From the NCBI GenBank assembly GCA_947476015.1, contig CANJOS010000016.1, positions 1 to 34,382 on the forward strand: a stretch of 34,382 nt of DNA. The letters run 5' to 3'. The notes below the pieces were generated by a model. The model did no database searches. It had not been told where the DNA came from and saw nothing but the letters and a program-made list of their open reading frames with translations. Below are positions 1 through 8,076 of the stretch, piece after piece. Source of the stretch: Comamonadaceae bacterium (GTDB taxonomy: Bacteria; Pseudomonadota; Gammaproteobacteria; Burkholderiales; Burkholderiaceae_C). How positions within the stretch are numbered: position 1 is the stretch's first letter; the number at the start of each line of letters is the position of its first letter. Made by a program: the position numbers and the translations under genes.

Positions 1-10
1 CAGAGGGAAA

Positions 11-75
11 CACTTTGCGAATGTTGGAGTCGCAAAGCGATTCAAGGCGCTGAGAACGAGTCTCAACGCCTTGAA
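11..75. repeat. Two further strong inverted repeats at window edge
   Basis: Bases 13-20 (CTTTGCGA) are the exact reverse complement of 30-37. Bases 41-49 (TTCAAGGCG) pair with 67-75 and 51-55 with 61-65, giving a 14-bp stem with one mismatch and a five-base loop. They sit next to the hairpin at 83-127, so almost the whole of 11-127 can fold. They may be part of the nrdB 3' region, a small RNA or an intergenic repeat. No open reading frame explains them. Confidence 0.5.
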
Positions 76-82
76 CACGGGA

Positions 83-127
83 AAACCTCACCCCACCGCC
101 GCAAAGTGCGGTCGTGGCATGAGGTTT
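83..127 (-). terminator. Candidate terminator hairpin after nrdB
   Basis: Bases 83-90 (AAACCTCA) pair perfectly with 120-127 (TGAGGTTT). Inside, 93-96 pairs with 114-117 and 99-102 with 108-111, leaving a five-base loop. Read on the minus strand, it begins 26 bases after the nrdB stop, and its 3' arm ends in a short run of four T. The T-run is short for a strong intrinsic terminator, so termination is likely but not certain. Confidence 0.5.
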
Positions 128-152
128 AAACAGAATCATCATGTTTGGGTGT

Positions 153-1367
153 TTAATCCCAAGAAAGGGCGCCGCCCGATTGGTATTCAATGACGCGGGT
201 TTCGAAGAAATTGCGCTCTTTCTTCAAGTCAATCATTTCGCTCATCCAGGGGAAGGGATTCTCTTCGTTGGGGAAGAGAGCTTCCAAGCCGATTTGAGTG
301 GCACGGCGGTTGGCGATGTAGCGCAGGTAGCCTTTGAACATGGAGGCGTTCAAGCCGAGCACGCCGCGGGGCATGGTGTCTTCGGCATAACGGTACTCCA
401 ATTCAACAGCTTTCAAGAACAGCTCATTGATTTCGGCTTTGAATTCAGCGGTCCACAACTGGGGATTCTCGAGTTTGATCTGATTGATCAAGTCAATACC
501 GAAGTTGCAGTGCATGGACTCGTCGCGCAGGATGTACTGGTACTGCTCGGCAGCGCCTGTCATCTTGTTTTGACGGCCCAAGGCCAGAATTTGCGTGAAG
601 CCCACGTAGAAGAACAAGCCTTCCATGAGGCAAGCAAAGACGATGAGTGACTTCAGAAGCGTTTGGTCAGTTTCCTGAGTGCCCGTTTTGAAGTGCGGGT
701 CCATGATGGCGTGAATGAACGGAATCAGGAACTCGTCTTTGTCGCGGATGGACTGAACTTCGTTGTACGCGTTGAAAATCTCGCTTTCGTCCAGGCCCAA
801 AGACTCAGTGATGTACTGGTAGGCGTGGGTGTGAATGGCTTCTTCAAAGGCTTGGCGCAGCAAGAACTGGCGGCATTCAGGCGCCGTGATGTGGCGATAG
901 GTGCCCAAGGTGATGTTGTTGGCTGCCAAAGAATCGGCAGTGACAAAGAAACCCAAGTTGCGCTTGACCAAGCGGCGCTCGTCTTCGGTCAAACCGTTGG
1001 GGTCTTTCCAAAGCGCGATGTCGCGGGTCATGTTGACTTCTTGCGGCATCCAGTGGTTGGCGCAAGTGGCGAGGTATTTTTCCCAGGCCCATTTGTATTT
1101 GAAGGGCACCAACTGATTGACGTCGGTTTGACCATTGATGATGCGCTTGTCGGCTGCATTCACGCGGCGAGCGGCACCGGAAGGTGCGGCTTGAGTGCTG
1201 GCTGGCGACATGACCGGTGAAGGTGATGCGACGGGGGTGTTGCTTGTGGAAGTATTTGCTGTGAATGAAGACAGATCAGCGATGCGGTCTGAAGATGGAC
1301 CGCTTGGGGGGAAGCTTGGCATTGCAGGTTGCAACGCAGGTGCAGATGAATCGTTCCAGGACAACAT
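153..1367 (-). CDS. nrdB: Ribonucleotide reductase class Ia, beta subunit
   Basis: This is the R2 subunit carrying the diiron-tyrosyl radical used by NrdA to reduce ribonucleoside diphosphates in the cytoplasm. From the ATG at 1367 the protein has 404 residues. The first ~65 are Ser/Pro/Ala-rich and look disordered; the ferritin-like fold follows. Visible iron ligands are Asp145, Glu176 and His179 (motif EAIHTHAY), with radical Tyr183 four residues after the His as in the family, and a second set including ESMH near 238-241. The frame extends four codons up to a TTG at 1379, but the ATG has a GGAA ribosome site six bases upstream and gives the usual MLSW start, so I chose it. It lies 181 bases downstream of nrdA on the same strand, the usual arrangement. 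The identification is very secure. Confidence 0.97.
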   Translation of the reverse strand: MLSWNDSSAPALQPAMPSFPPSGPSSDRIADLSSFTANTSTSNTPVASPSPVMSPASTQAAPSGAARRVNAADKRIINGQTDVNQLVPFKYKWAWEKYLATCANHWMPQEVNMTRDIALWKDPNGLTEDERRLVKRNLGFFVTADSLAANNITLGTYRHITAPECRQFLLRQAFEEAIHTHAYQYITESLGLDESEIFNAYNEVQSIRDKDEFLIPFIHAIMDPHFKTGTQETDQTLLKSLIVFACLMEGLFFYVGFTQILALGRQNKMTGAAEQYQYILRDESMHCNFGIDLINQIKLENPQLWTAEFKAEINELFLKAVELEYRYAEDTMPRGVLGLNASMFKGYLRYIANRRATQIGLEALFPNEENPFPWMSEMIDLKKERNFFETRVIEYQSGGALSWD

Positions 1368-1548
1368 AGAAATTTCCAATGAGTGAATTATGAAAGCTTG
1401 CGCAAGAAATGCAAAGCAATGTTTTGAAATGAAATGAAATCACGCGAAGAAGTGTTGTGCTTTTGCATCGTCTTGAATTGGAAAGATTCGAGATTTTCTT
1501 CGTCGTGATTTCTTCAATTGAAGTTTTTAAATTGAGAAATTCGAAAAA

Positions 1549-4458
1549 TTATTGGCAAGCTTCGCAGCCGACATCATCAATGGCAGTGAACTTGACATCG
1601 GTGGCAGGCACAGCAGAAAGTTGGGAAGGCGCGGCCGCGTTGGAAGTGGCACCCCCTGACGCTGCGCCAGAAGATACCGCATTCATTTGGTTGTTAGACA
1701 CAGTCGATTTCTCGGCGTGTGTAGCGCTGATGGTGCGCAAATAGTAAGTGGTTTTGAGACCACGCAACCATGCCAATTTGTAGGTGTCGTCGAGCTTCTT
1801 GCCAGACGCGCCCGACATGTAAATGTTCAGCGACTGTGCTTGGTCAATCCATTTTTGGCGACGTGCTGCAGCTTCCACAATCCAGGTGGTTTCCACTTCA
1901 AAAGCGGTGGCGTACAAGGACTTGATCTCTTGGGGCACACGGTCGATGGGACGCAAGGAGCCGTCGAAGTGCTTCAAGTCCATGACCATGACATCGTCCC
2001 ACAGACCTAGGCGCTTCAAGTCGCGTACCAGGTAGCTGTTGATGATGGTGAACTCGCCAGACAAATTGGACTTGACGGACAAGTTGCCAAAGCAAGGCTC
2101 GATACAAGCATCCACACCAATGATGTTGGAGATGGTGGCGGTGGGCGCAATGGCCACGCAGTTGGAGTTGCGCATGCCGTCTTTGGCAATCTTTTTGCGC
2201 AAAGCATCCCAGTCCATGGTGCTACTGCGGTCAACTTCCACATAGCCGCCGCGCTCTTTCTGGAGCATGTCGAGGGTGTCCAAGGGCATGATGCCTTGAT
2301 CCCACAGGGAGTCTTTGTAACTGGAGTACTTGCCGCGCTCGGCAGCCAACTCGGTGGAGGCCCAGTAAGCGTAGTAGCAGATGGCTTCCATGGAAGTGTC
2401 TGCAAATTCGACAGCTTCTTGTGACGCATAAGGCACGCGCTTTTGGTACAGCGCGTCTTGGAAGCCCATGAGGCCCAGACCCACAGGGCGGTGACGCATA
2501 TTAGAGTCACGCGCTTTCTTGACCGCGTAGTAGTTGATATCGATCACATTGTCGAGCATGCGCATGGCCGTTTTGATGGTGCGCTGCAGTTTGGCGTGGT
2601 CAAGTTGTTTGCCGTTGGGGCCGTCCATCAAGTGCTGTGGCAAGTTGACCGAACCCAAGTTGCAGACCGCCGTTTCGGTGTCGCTGGTGTTCAAGGTGAT
2701 TTCGGTGCACAAATTAGAGGAGTGCACCACGCCAGCGTGCTGCTGAGGCGAGCGAATGTTGCAAGCATCTTTGAAAGTGATCCAAGGATGGCCTGTTTCA
2801 AACAGCATAGAGAGCATCTTGCGCCACAGGTCATTGGCTTGGATGGTGCGGCTGGGCTTGATATCGCCAGCAGCGGCTTTTTGTTCGTAGGCCACATAGG
2901 CTTTTTCGAAGGCCATGCCAAATTTGTCGTGCAAATCGGGGCAGTCGGACGGCGAGAACAAGGTCCAAGTGCCATTTTCCATGACCCGGCGCATGAACAG
3001 GTCGGGAATCCAATTGGCGGTGTTCATGTCGTGCGTGCGGCGGCGATCGTCGCCGGTGTTTTTGCGCAGTTCCAGGAACTCTTCAATGTCCAAGTGCCAT
3101 GTTTCCAGGTAAGTACAGACCGCGCCTTTGCGCTTACCGCCTTGGTTCACTGCCACAGCGGTGTCATTGACCACTTTAAGGAAGGGCACCACACCTTGTG
3201 ATTCGCCATTGGTGCCCTTGATGTGGCTGCCCAAAGCCCGAACACGTGTCCAATCGTTGCCCAAGCCGCCTGCAAATTTAGACAGCAGCGCATTTTCTTT
3301 GATGGATTCGTAGATGCCGTCGAGGTCGTCGGGCACGGTGGTGAGGTAGCAGCTGGACAGCTGTGAACGCAAGCCAGCACTGTTAAAAAGAGTGGGGGTG
3401 CTGGACATAAAGTCAAAGGAAGACAGGACTTCATAGAACTCAATGGCACGGGCTTCGCGGTCGGCTTCGCCCAAGGCCAGGCCCATGGCCACGCGCATGA
3501 AGAAGGATTGGGGCAGCTCAATGCGCGTTTTGCGAACGTGCAGGAAGTAACGGTCGTACAAAGTTTGCAGGCCGAGGTAGTCAAACTGTAAATCGCGATC
3601 GGCTTTGAGGGCCGTTGCCAGTTTTTGCAAGTCAAATTGCAAAAGCCTTTCGTCGAGCAAGCCGTTTTCCACGCCTTTTTTCACATAGCCGGGGAAGTAG
3701 TCGACGTAGTGTTTGGCCATGTCTTTCAAAAGCACTTCTTTGCCCAAAACTTCTTTGGCGATGGTGTGCATGAGCAGACGGGCTGTGGCGTAAGTGTAGT
3801 CAGGGTCTTTCTCGATCAGGGTGCGTGATGCCAAGATGGACGCCTTGTACACCTCTTCCATGGGCACGCCGTCATAGAGGTTGCGCATGGTTTCGGCCAT
3901 GATGGGTTCTGGATGGACGTCTTTGCCCAGGCCTTGGCAGGCGTTGACGATGAGACCTTGCAAATAGTTGAGGTCGAGGGGGACGCGCTGGCCGCCATCC
4001 AAGACATGCAGTGTGGGATGCGCGCTGACCGCCGCTTTTTCTTCTTTCACTTGAGCGCGCTCTTGCGTGCGACGCTCGCGGTACAGCACGTAGGCACGGG
4101 CTACTTCGTGGTTGCTGCCGCGCATGAGGCCCAGTTCAACCTGGTCTTGTACGTCTTCAATGTGGAAGGTGCCGCCACCCGGACGTGAACGCATCAAGGC
4201 GCGAACCACCGCTTGGGTCAGGCTGTCCACCACTTCACGAACGCTGGCAGACGCCGCACCTTGGGTGCCATGCACAGCCAAAAAGGCTTTCATGAGGGCC
4301 ACAGCGATTTTGTTGGGTTCAAATGGAACCACAGCCCCGTTTCGGCGAATGATTTGATAATTGGCTAAAGCATGGGTTACCGAAGTGGCTGTTAGGGAGG
4401 AATCTTTGGCAGTGATATAGCCTGAGGTTGTCGGTGTCGGATTCAACTCAATTTGCAT
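1549..4458 (-). CDS. nrdA: Ribonucleotide reductase class Ia, alpha subunit
   Basis: This is the catalytic R1 subunit that converts NDPs to dNDPs with NrdB. It has 969 residues from the ATG at 4458; a TTG six codons upstream (4476) is an alternative. An ATP-cone (about residues 30-130, RRNGAVVPFEPNKI) is followed by a second cone-like region (about 145-240), then the ten-stranded barrel. Visible active-site motifs are LSSCYLTT (first redox Cys), NLCTEI (Asn, thiyl-radical Cys, Glu), AVCNLGSVNL (second redox Cys), TTYYLRT (radical-transfer Tyr pair) and the C-terminal CEAC thiol pair. The length and apparent double cone resemble the Pseudomonas aeruginosa-type NrdA, where dATP inhibits via the outer cone; this comparison is from memory. 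Control by NrdR is suggested by two boxes upstream. Confidence 0.97.
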   Translation of the reverse strand: MQIELNPTPTTSGYITAKDSSLTATSVTHALANYQIIRRNGAVVPFEPNKIAVALMKAFLAVHGTQGAASASVREVVDSLTQAVVRALMRSRPGGGTFHIEDVQDQVELGLMRGSNHEVARAYVLYRERRTQERAQVKEEKAAVSAHPTLHVLDGGQRVPLDLNYLQGLIVNACQGLGKDVHPEPIMAETMRNLYDGVPMEEVYKASILASRTLIEKDPDYTYATARLLMHTIAKEVLGKEVLLKDMAKHYVDYFPGYVKKGVENGLLDERLLQFDLQKLATALKADRDLQFDYLGLQTLYDRYFLHVRKTRIELPQSFFMRVAMGLALGEADREARAIEFYEVLSSFDFMSSTPTLFNSAGLRSQLSSCYLTTVPDDLDGIYESIKENALLSKFAGGLGNDWTRVRALGSHIKGTNGESQGVVPFLKVVNDTAVAVNQGGKRKGAVCTYLETWHLDIEEFLELRKNTGDDRRRTHDMNTANWIPDLFMRRVMENGTWTLFSPSDCPDLHDKFGMAFEKAYVAYEQKAAAGDIKPSRTIQANDLWRKMLSMLFETGHPWITFKDACNIRSPQQHAGVVHSSNLCTEITLNTSDTETAVCNLGSVNLPQHLMDGPNGKQLDHAKLQRTIKTAMRMLDNVIDINYYAVKKARDSNMRHRPVGLGLMGFQDALYQKRVPYASQEAVEFADTSMEAICYYAYWASTELAAERGKYSSYKDSLWDQGIMPLDTLDMLQKERGGYVEVDRSSTMDWDALRKKIAKDGMRNSNCVAIAPTATISNIIGVDACIEPCFGNLSVKSNLSGEFTIINSYLVRDLKRLGLWDDVMVMDLKHFDGSLRPIDRVPQEIKSLYATAFEVETTWIVEAAARRQKWIDQAQSLNIYMSGASGKKLDDTYKLAWLRGLKTTYYLRTISATHAEKSTVSNNQMNAVSSGAASGGATSNAAAPSQLSAVPATDVKFTAIDDVGCEACQ

Positions 4459-4594
4459 AGCGTTCTCTGTGGTCAATGTCGGTTCAAATTTCTGCCTGAA
4501 TCAAGCTCGACAAAGCAGTCGATCTGGGGCTCAAGCCGTTGCGTCAAAGTGTGTGTTTTCTTGGTTTTTACCAGACGGTGTCTTTGGCGTTGGG

Positions 4595-4642
4595 ACACTA
4601 TATCTGGGGTCTGGCATCATTTCAAGCCACTAGGGGTAGTGT
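4595..4642 (-). promoter_or_regulatory. nrdA promoter with tandem NrdR-box-like sites
   Basis: On the minus strand there is a -35 TTGAAA (4620-4625), exactly 17 bases of spacer, and a -10 TATAGT (4597-4602). Two sites fit the palindromic NrdR box (acaCwAtATaTwGtgt). Bases 4595-4610 match 13 of 16 positions; 4627-4642 match 11 of 16 with both outer arms intact. They are 16 bp apart, so starts are 32 bp or three helical turns apart, the usual phasing for NrdR pairs. Box 1 covers the -10 and box 2 lies just upstream of the -35, which fits repression of nrdA. Transcription would begin near 4590, leaving about 130 bases of leader. Confidence 0.8.
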
Positions 4643-4899
4643 ACAACCCTGCTTTGGGATCTTGGGCCGGCGTTACCTGTGGGTAGATTGAGAAGCGGTG
4701 CAAACTGGGCCTTTTTGGGGCTTCAAATTGATGGCTTGAGATGCTGATGAAATATGGCTCTTTTGTCGTGACCCTAGAACTGGTGCGCTTTAGCTTGCAT
4801 TTGCCTGCGCTAAGCCTTGCAAACACAAGTGTTTTGAATTCTCAGGAAACTGAAAGTGGTTTGTACGCGCTTTGACGGTGCGGAAAATGAAGCCCTAAC

Positions 4900-4924
4900 A
4901 ATCTCAAAAAATATTTTTGAGATT
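4900..4924. repeat. Perfect 11-bp AT-rich hairpin downstream of ampD
   Basis: Bases 4900-4910 are the exact reverse complement of 4914-4924 with a three-base loop. A run of eight T (4923-4930) follows on the plus strand, so it reads as an intrinsic terminator in the plus direction. The neighbouring gene ampD is on the minus strand, where the hairpin comes after an A-run and is not followed by T. It could still end or protect the ampD transcript 3' end, but its direction is odd. Confidence 0.45.
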
Positions 4925-4935
4925 TTTTTTAAAAA

Positions 4936-5505
4936 TCAGCGCTCGGGGAAAAACTGATGCGGCCACGCGACATTTTTTTGCAACCGAGTCCAATCAAATC
5001 CTGGGCCCGGATCTTTTTTTCGATCCGGCGCAATATGCTCATGTCCCGCGATGTGGGCAATGGGGTATTGTTGGCCCAAGGCTTTGCAAAGCGAAGCAAG
5101 ACTTTCATACTGTGCTGCCTCAAAGCTTTCACCCTCCAGCCCTTCAAGCTCTATGCCTACCGAGTCGTCATTGCAATCGGACCGACCCCGATAACTTGAG
5201 GTGCCTGCGTGCCATGCACGATCATTGCAACTGACAAATTGCCAAACCTTGCCAGTTCTCTCAATGAAAAAGTGAGCAGAGACTTTCAGCCCCCGAATCG
5301 TTTGGTAGTAGGGGTGTGCATCCCAGGGGAGTTGGTTGGTAAAAAGTTGCTGCACGCCACCAGCGCCATATTGACCCGGCGGCAAACTGATGGAATGCAC
5401 CACGATCAAGTCGATGTGAGCCAGCTGGGGTCTCGGCCCAAAATTGGAGGACTCACATTTTTCTGCGTCCAGGCACCAACCGTTTTTCCAAATTGAGTGC
5501 GGCAT
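4936..5505 (-). CDS. ampD: 1,6-anhydro-N-acetylmuramyl-L-alanine amidase
   Basis: This cytoplasmic zinc amidase of peptidoglycan recycling cleaves the lactyl-amide bond between 1,6-anhydroMurNAc and the stem peptide, and keeps AmpR-type inducers low. The 189-residue protein is a single Amidase_2 domain. The zinc His is seen in IVVHSISLPP near residue 36, and the second ligand pair in AGHEHIAPDRKKDPG near 154-168 (His and Asp), with SVGIELEG between them. There is no signal peptide, as expected for AmpD as opposed to exported AmiD. It is the last gene of the ccsA-like / PP0621-like / ampD run, six bases after the preceding stop. Product and symbol are secure. Confidence 0.95.
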   Translation of the reverse strand: MPHSIWKNGWCLDAEKCESSNFGPRPQLAHIDLIVVHSISLPPGQYGAGGVQQLFTNQLPWDAHPYYQTIRGLKVSAHFFIERTGKVWQFVSCNDRAWHAGTSSYRGRSDCNDDSVGIELEGLEGESFEAAQYESLASLCKALGQQYPIAHIAGHEHIAPDRKKDPGPGFDWTRLQKNVAWPHQFFPER

Positions 5506-5511
5506 ACGACA

Positions 5512-5790
5512 TTAGACTTTCAAGTCTGAAGCGGCCCGGCAGTGCTCCGAAGAGCAATAAAAACCCAGTTGACCCCTGACCATGTCTTGCTCTGGCATGT
5601 GAACTGCGCAGTGATGGCAAGACTGCATCTGATGGGGCGTCTGTGAGGCAGCGTCGGCGCTGCTGGAGGCTTGTGGCTGCTGAGAATTGCGATCCTGTTC
5701 TTTTTGCTTGTCTTTCAACTGGCCCAGACGATTTTTGCGCCAAAGCCAAACGCCAAGCAGAATCGTCAGTAAAAACAGGAAAAATTTCAA
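5512..5790 (-). CDS. PP0621-family small membrane-anchored zinc-ribbon-like protein
   Basis: This 92-residue protein has an N-terminal hydrophobic segment (about 2-17, MKFFLFLLTILLGVWLW). A charged, Gln/Ser-rich linker follows, then a C-terminal module with Cys-x2-Cys (SCHHC) and Cys-x4-Cys (CSSEHC), which looks like a small metal-binding ribbon. The layout matches the PP0621 family, whose function is unknown to me. Its ATG overlaps the end of the ccsA-like gene by four bases (5787-5790), so the two are translationally coupled; ampD follows six bases later. It may be an inner-membrane accessory protein, but nothing here shows its role. Confidence 0.85.
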   Translation of the reverse strand: MKFFLFLLTILLGVWLWRKNRLGQLKDKQKEQDRNSQQPQASSSADAASQTPHQMQSCHHCAVHMPEQDMVRGQLGFYCSSEHCRAASDLKV

Positions 5791-6593
5791 AGGCTGCGTT
5801 CCAAAAGGACTTCAATCACAAAGCGAGACCCCGCATAGGCCAGCAAGAGGAAAGCAGAGCCTGTGTACAGCACGCGAACAGCCCGGCGACCGCGCCATCC
5901 AAAGAGATAGCGTCCCAGTAGCAAGATGCCAAAGGTGAACCAAGATAAAAAGGAGAACACTGTTTTGTGATCCCATTTCCAATGGGCGCCGGCTGCACCA
6001 TAAAGTTGTTCGCCAAAAGCAATGCCCGCAATGAGGGTGAAAGTGAGCAAAACAAAGCCTAAAAAGATGAACCGGAACATCAATCGCTCTAGCGTGAGCA
6101 GGGGCAATCCACTTTGGTTTTCTTGTCCTTGGCGAATTTCAATTTCAGCGCTGGTCATGAGTGCCGCGTGAACGACGGCTGCGGCAAACATGCCATAGGA
6201 GGCAATGCCCAAGGCCCAGTGAAGGGGCAACCAAAGGGAGGCAGAAACTTGCAAGGCTTGCCCCGGAAAATACCAAGACAATGCCACCGCAGAACTGCCA
6301 AGTGCGGCCATGGTCCAGCGCGCTTTGAGTTTTGGAAAGTACTGACTTTCAACTGCGTAGCCGGTGAGAACCCACCAAACCGTGACAGACAACGCTGGCG
6401 CAAAACCAAACCGGGGCATTTCTCCCCACAAGCCTATTCCCAAGGTCATGCCGTGCAGAATCCAAGCCAACCAAAGGTATCGACGGGCCAAACCAGGCCC
6501 CATGCGACCCGCGACCAGCGCGGGGATGGCATAGGCAATGGCAGTTAAAAGCGTTAACCACATCGCCAAATCGGAGGGACTGGCTAAAATCAT
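5787..6593 (-). CDS. CcsA/HemX-like cytochrome c assembly family membrane protein
   Basis: This 268-residue integral membrane protein has about eight hydrophobic segments spread over its length. The C-terminal half carries the cytochrome c assembly-family layout, including a histidine near the middle (PLHWALGIASYGMF) and the HWKWDHKTVFSFLSWFTF stretch. The family includes CcsA (heme export/ligation) and the short YpjD/HemX-type proteins; the length and lack of a long Trp-rich periplasmic loop fit the latter better. It begins 78 bases from the divergent ffh, an arrangement common in betaproteobacteria, and heads the operon with the PP0621-like gene and ampD. The precise role in heme handling is not shown by the sequence. 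Confidence 0.85.
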   Translation of the reverse strand: MILASPSDLAMWLTLLTAIAYAIPALVAGRMGPGLARRYLWLAWILHGMTLGIGLWGEMPRFGFAPALSVTVWWVLTGYAVESQYFPKLKARWTMAALGSSAVALSWYFPGQALQVSASLWLPLHWALGIASYGMFAAAVVHAALMTSAEIEIRQGQENQSGLPLLTLERLMFRFIFLGFVLLTFTLIAGIAFGEQLYGAAGAHWKWDHKTVFSFLSWFTFGILLLGRYLFGWRGRRAVRVLYTGSAFLLLAYAGSRFVIEVLLERSL

Positions 6594-6671
6594 GCTTCCT
6601 AGTTTAGCGTTTTGAGCCCCTGCATTTTGGCAATGGACTTAAAACCTAGCGGTTTATGAGAAATTTCTACG

Positions 6672-8069
6672 ATGGCCTCCGCTCTTACAGACAAACTCTC
6701 CCAACTTGTTAAGCAAATCAGCGGACAAGCTCGGATCACCGAATCCAATGTATCCGACATGTTGCGAGAAGTGCGCATGGCCCTCCTTGAGGCCGATGTG
6801 GCGCTGCCAGTGGTTCGTGACTTCATTGCACGCGTCAAAGAAAAGGCCTTGGGCCAAGAGGTTTTAGGTTCTCTGAAGCCAGGACAAGCGTTGGTCGCCA
6901 TTGTGAACCGAGAACTTGCAGCCACCATGGGCGATGGTGTGTCTGACATCAACTTAGCGGCGCAACCCCCTGCAGTGATTTTAATGGCGGGCTTGCAAGG
7001 TGCGGGCAAAACCACCACCACCGCGAAGCTGGCCAAGCACCTCATTGAAAAACGCAAGAAAAAAGTACTCACTGTTTCGGGTGACGTTTACCGCCCCGCT
7101 GCCATTGAGCAGCTGAAAATGGTCACGGCGCAAGCCGGTGCGGAATGGTTTCCCAGCTCGCCCGATCAAAAACCTTTGGACATTGCCCGTGCGGCCATCG
7201 ATTACGCACGCAAACACTTCTTTGATGTGCTGCTGGTGGACACTGCGGGTCGCTTGGCCATTGACGAAACGCTGATGGCTGAAATTCGGGAATTGCACGC
7301 GGCCTTGAATCCCGTCGAAACCTTGTTCGTGGTCGATGCCATGCAGGGACAGGATGCGGCCAATACGGCCAAAGCTTTCAAAGATGCTTTGCCCCTCACC
7401 GGCATTGTGCTGACCAAGATGGACGGTGACTCGCGCGGCGGAGCCGCATTGTCGGTGCGTCAAATTACGGGCGCACCCATTAAATTTGCGGGGACCAGTG
7501 AAAAAATTGAGGGCCTTGAAGTGTTCGATGCTGAGCGCCATGCGGGTCGCATCTTGGGCATGGGCGATATTTTGGCTTTGGTTGAGCAAGTCACTGCCGG
7601 CGTGGACATGGAAGCTGCTCAAAAGTTGGCAGCCAAAGTCAAAAGCGGCAGCGGTTTTGACTTGAATGATTTCTTAGCCCAAATTCAACAAATGAAACAA
7701 ATGGGCGGTCTGTCGAGTTTGATGGACAAATTGCCCACGCAATTGGCGGCCAAAGCAGGCAACATGGATTTGGGTAAAGCTGAAAAAGACATCGCGCGCA
7801 AACAGGGCATCATTCACAGCATGACACCCAAAGAACGCAGCAAGCCTGAGTTAATCAAGGCGACACGCAAGCGCCGCATTGCCATTGGCGCGGGCGTTCA
7901 AGTACAAGAAGTGAACCGTTTGCTGAAAGAGTTCGAGCAGATGCAAGACATGATGAAAAAAATGTCGGGTGGCGGCATGATGAAAATGATGAAGCGCCTA
8001 GGGGCAATGAAAGGCATGGGCGGTTTGGGTGGCATGGGCGGGGGCGGCTTTCCCGGCATGAAACGCTGA
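6672..8069 (+). CDS. ffh: Signal recognition particle protein Ffh (SRP54)
   Basis: Ffh is the GTPase that binds 4.5S RNA and signal sequences of nascent membrane proteins and hands them to FtsY. It has 465 residues. The N domain is a helical bundle (about 1-90). The G domain has P-loop GLQGAGKTTTT near 105-115, DTAGR near 190, and TKMDGDSRGG near 248-257. The M domain (about 300-465) is very Met-rich with MKMMKRLGAMKG and a Gly/Met tail, as needed for signal-peptide binding. The gene is divergent from the ccsA-like gene and convergent with the GS-family gene, with only seven bases between stops. The identification is secure. Confidence 0.97.
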   Translation: MASALTDKLSQLVKQISGQARITESNVSDMLREVRMALLEADVALPVVRDFIARVKEKALGQEVLGSLKPGQALVAIVNRELAATMGDGVSDINLAAQPPAVILMAGLQGAGKTTTTAKLAKHLIEKRKKKVLTVSGDVYRPAAIEQLKMVTAQAGAEWFPSSPDQKPLDIARAAIDYARKHFFDVLLVDTAGRLAIDETLMAEIRELHAALNPVETLFVVDAMQGQDAANTAKAFKDALPLTGIVLTKMDGDSRGGAALSVRQITGAPIKFAGTSEKIEGLEVFDAERHAGRILGMGDILALVEQVTAGVDMEAAQKLAAKVKSGSGFDLNDFLAQIQQMKQMGGLSSLMDKLPTQLAAKAGNMDLGKAEKDIARKQGIIHSMTPKERSKPELIKATRKRRIAIGAGVQVQEVNRLLKEFEQMQDMMKKMSGGGMMKMMKRLGAMKGMGGLGGMGGGGFPGMKR

Positions 8070-8076
8070 GAGATAT

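Larger units (their letters stand above)
4459..4935. other. 477-base gap between ampD and nrdA
   Basis: Apart from the nrdA promoter and NrdR boxes (4595-4642) and the AT-rich hairpin at 4900-4924, I see no gene. Short frames here lack a ribosome site and protein-like composition. Confidence 0.6.

Noticed and set aside
1380-1548. Separate nrdB promoter
   Set aside because: A CATAAT with a poor -35 lies upstream, but it is too weak to report; nrdB can be read from the nrdA promoter.
663-3201. Long plus-strand frames opposite nrdB and nrdA (663-1220, 2443-3201)
   Set aside because: They are antisense to well-conserved genes and resemble no protein family; they are codon-bias shadows.
4900-4930. 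Intrinsic terminator for ampD
   Set aside because: The T-run follows the hairpin on the wrong strand for ampD, so I list it as an inverted repeat only.
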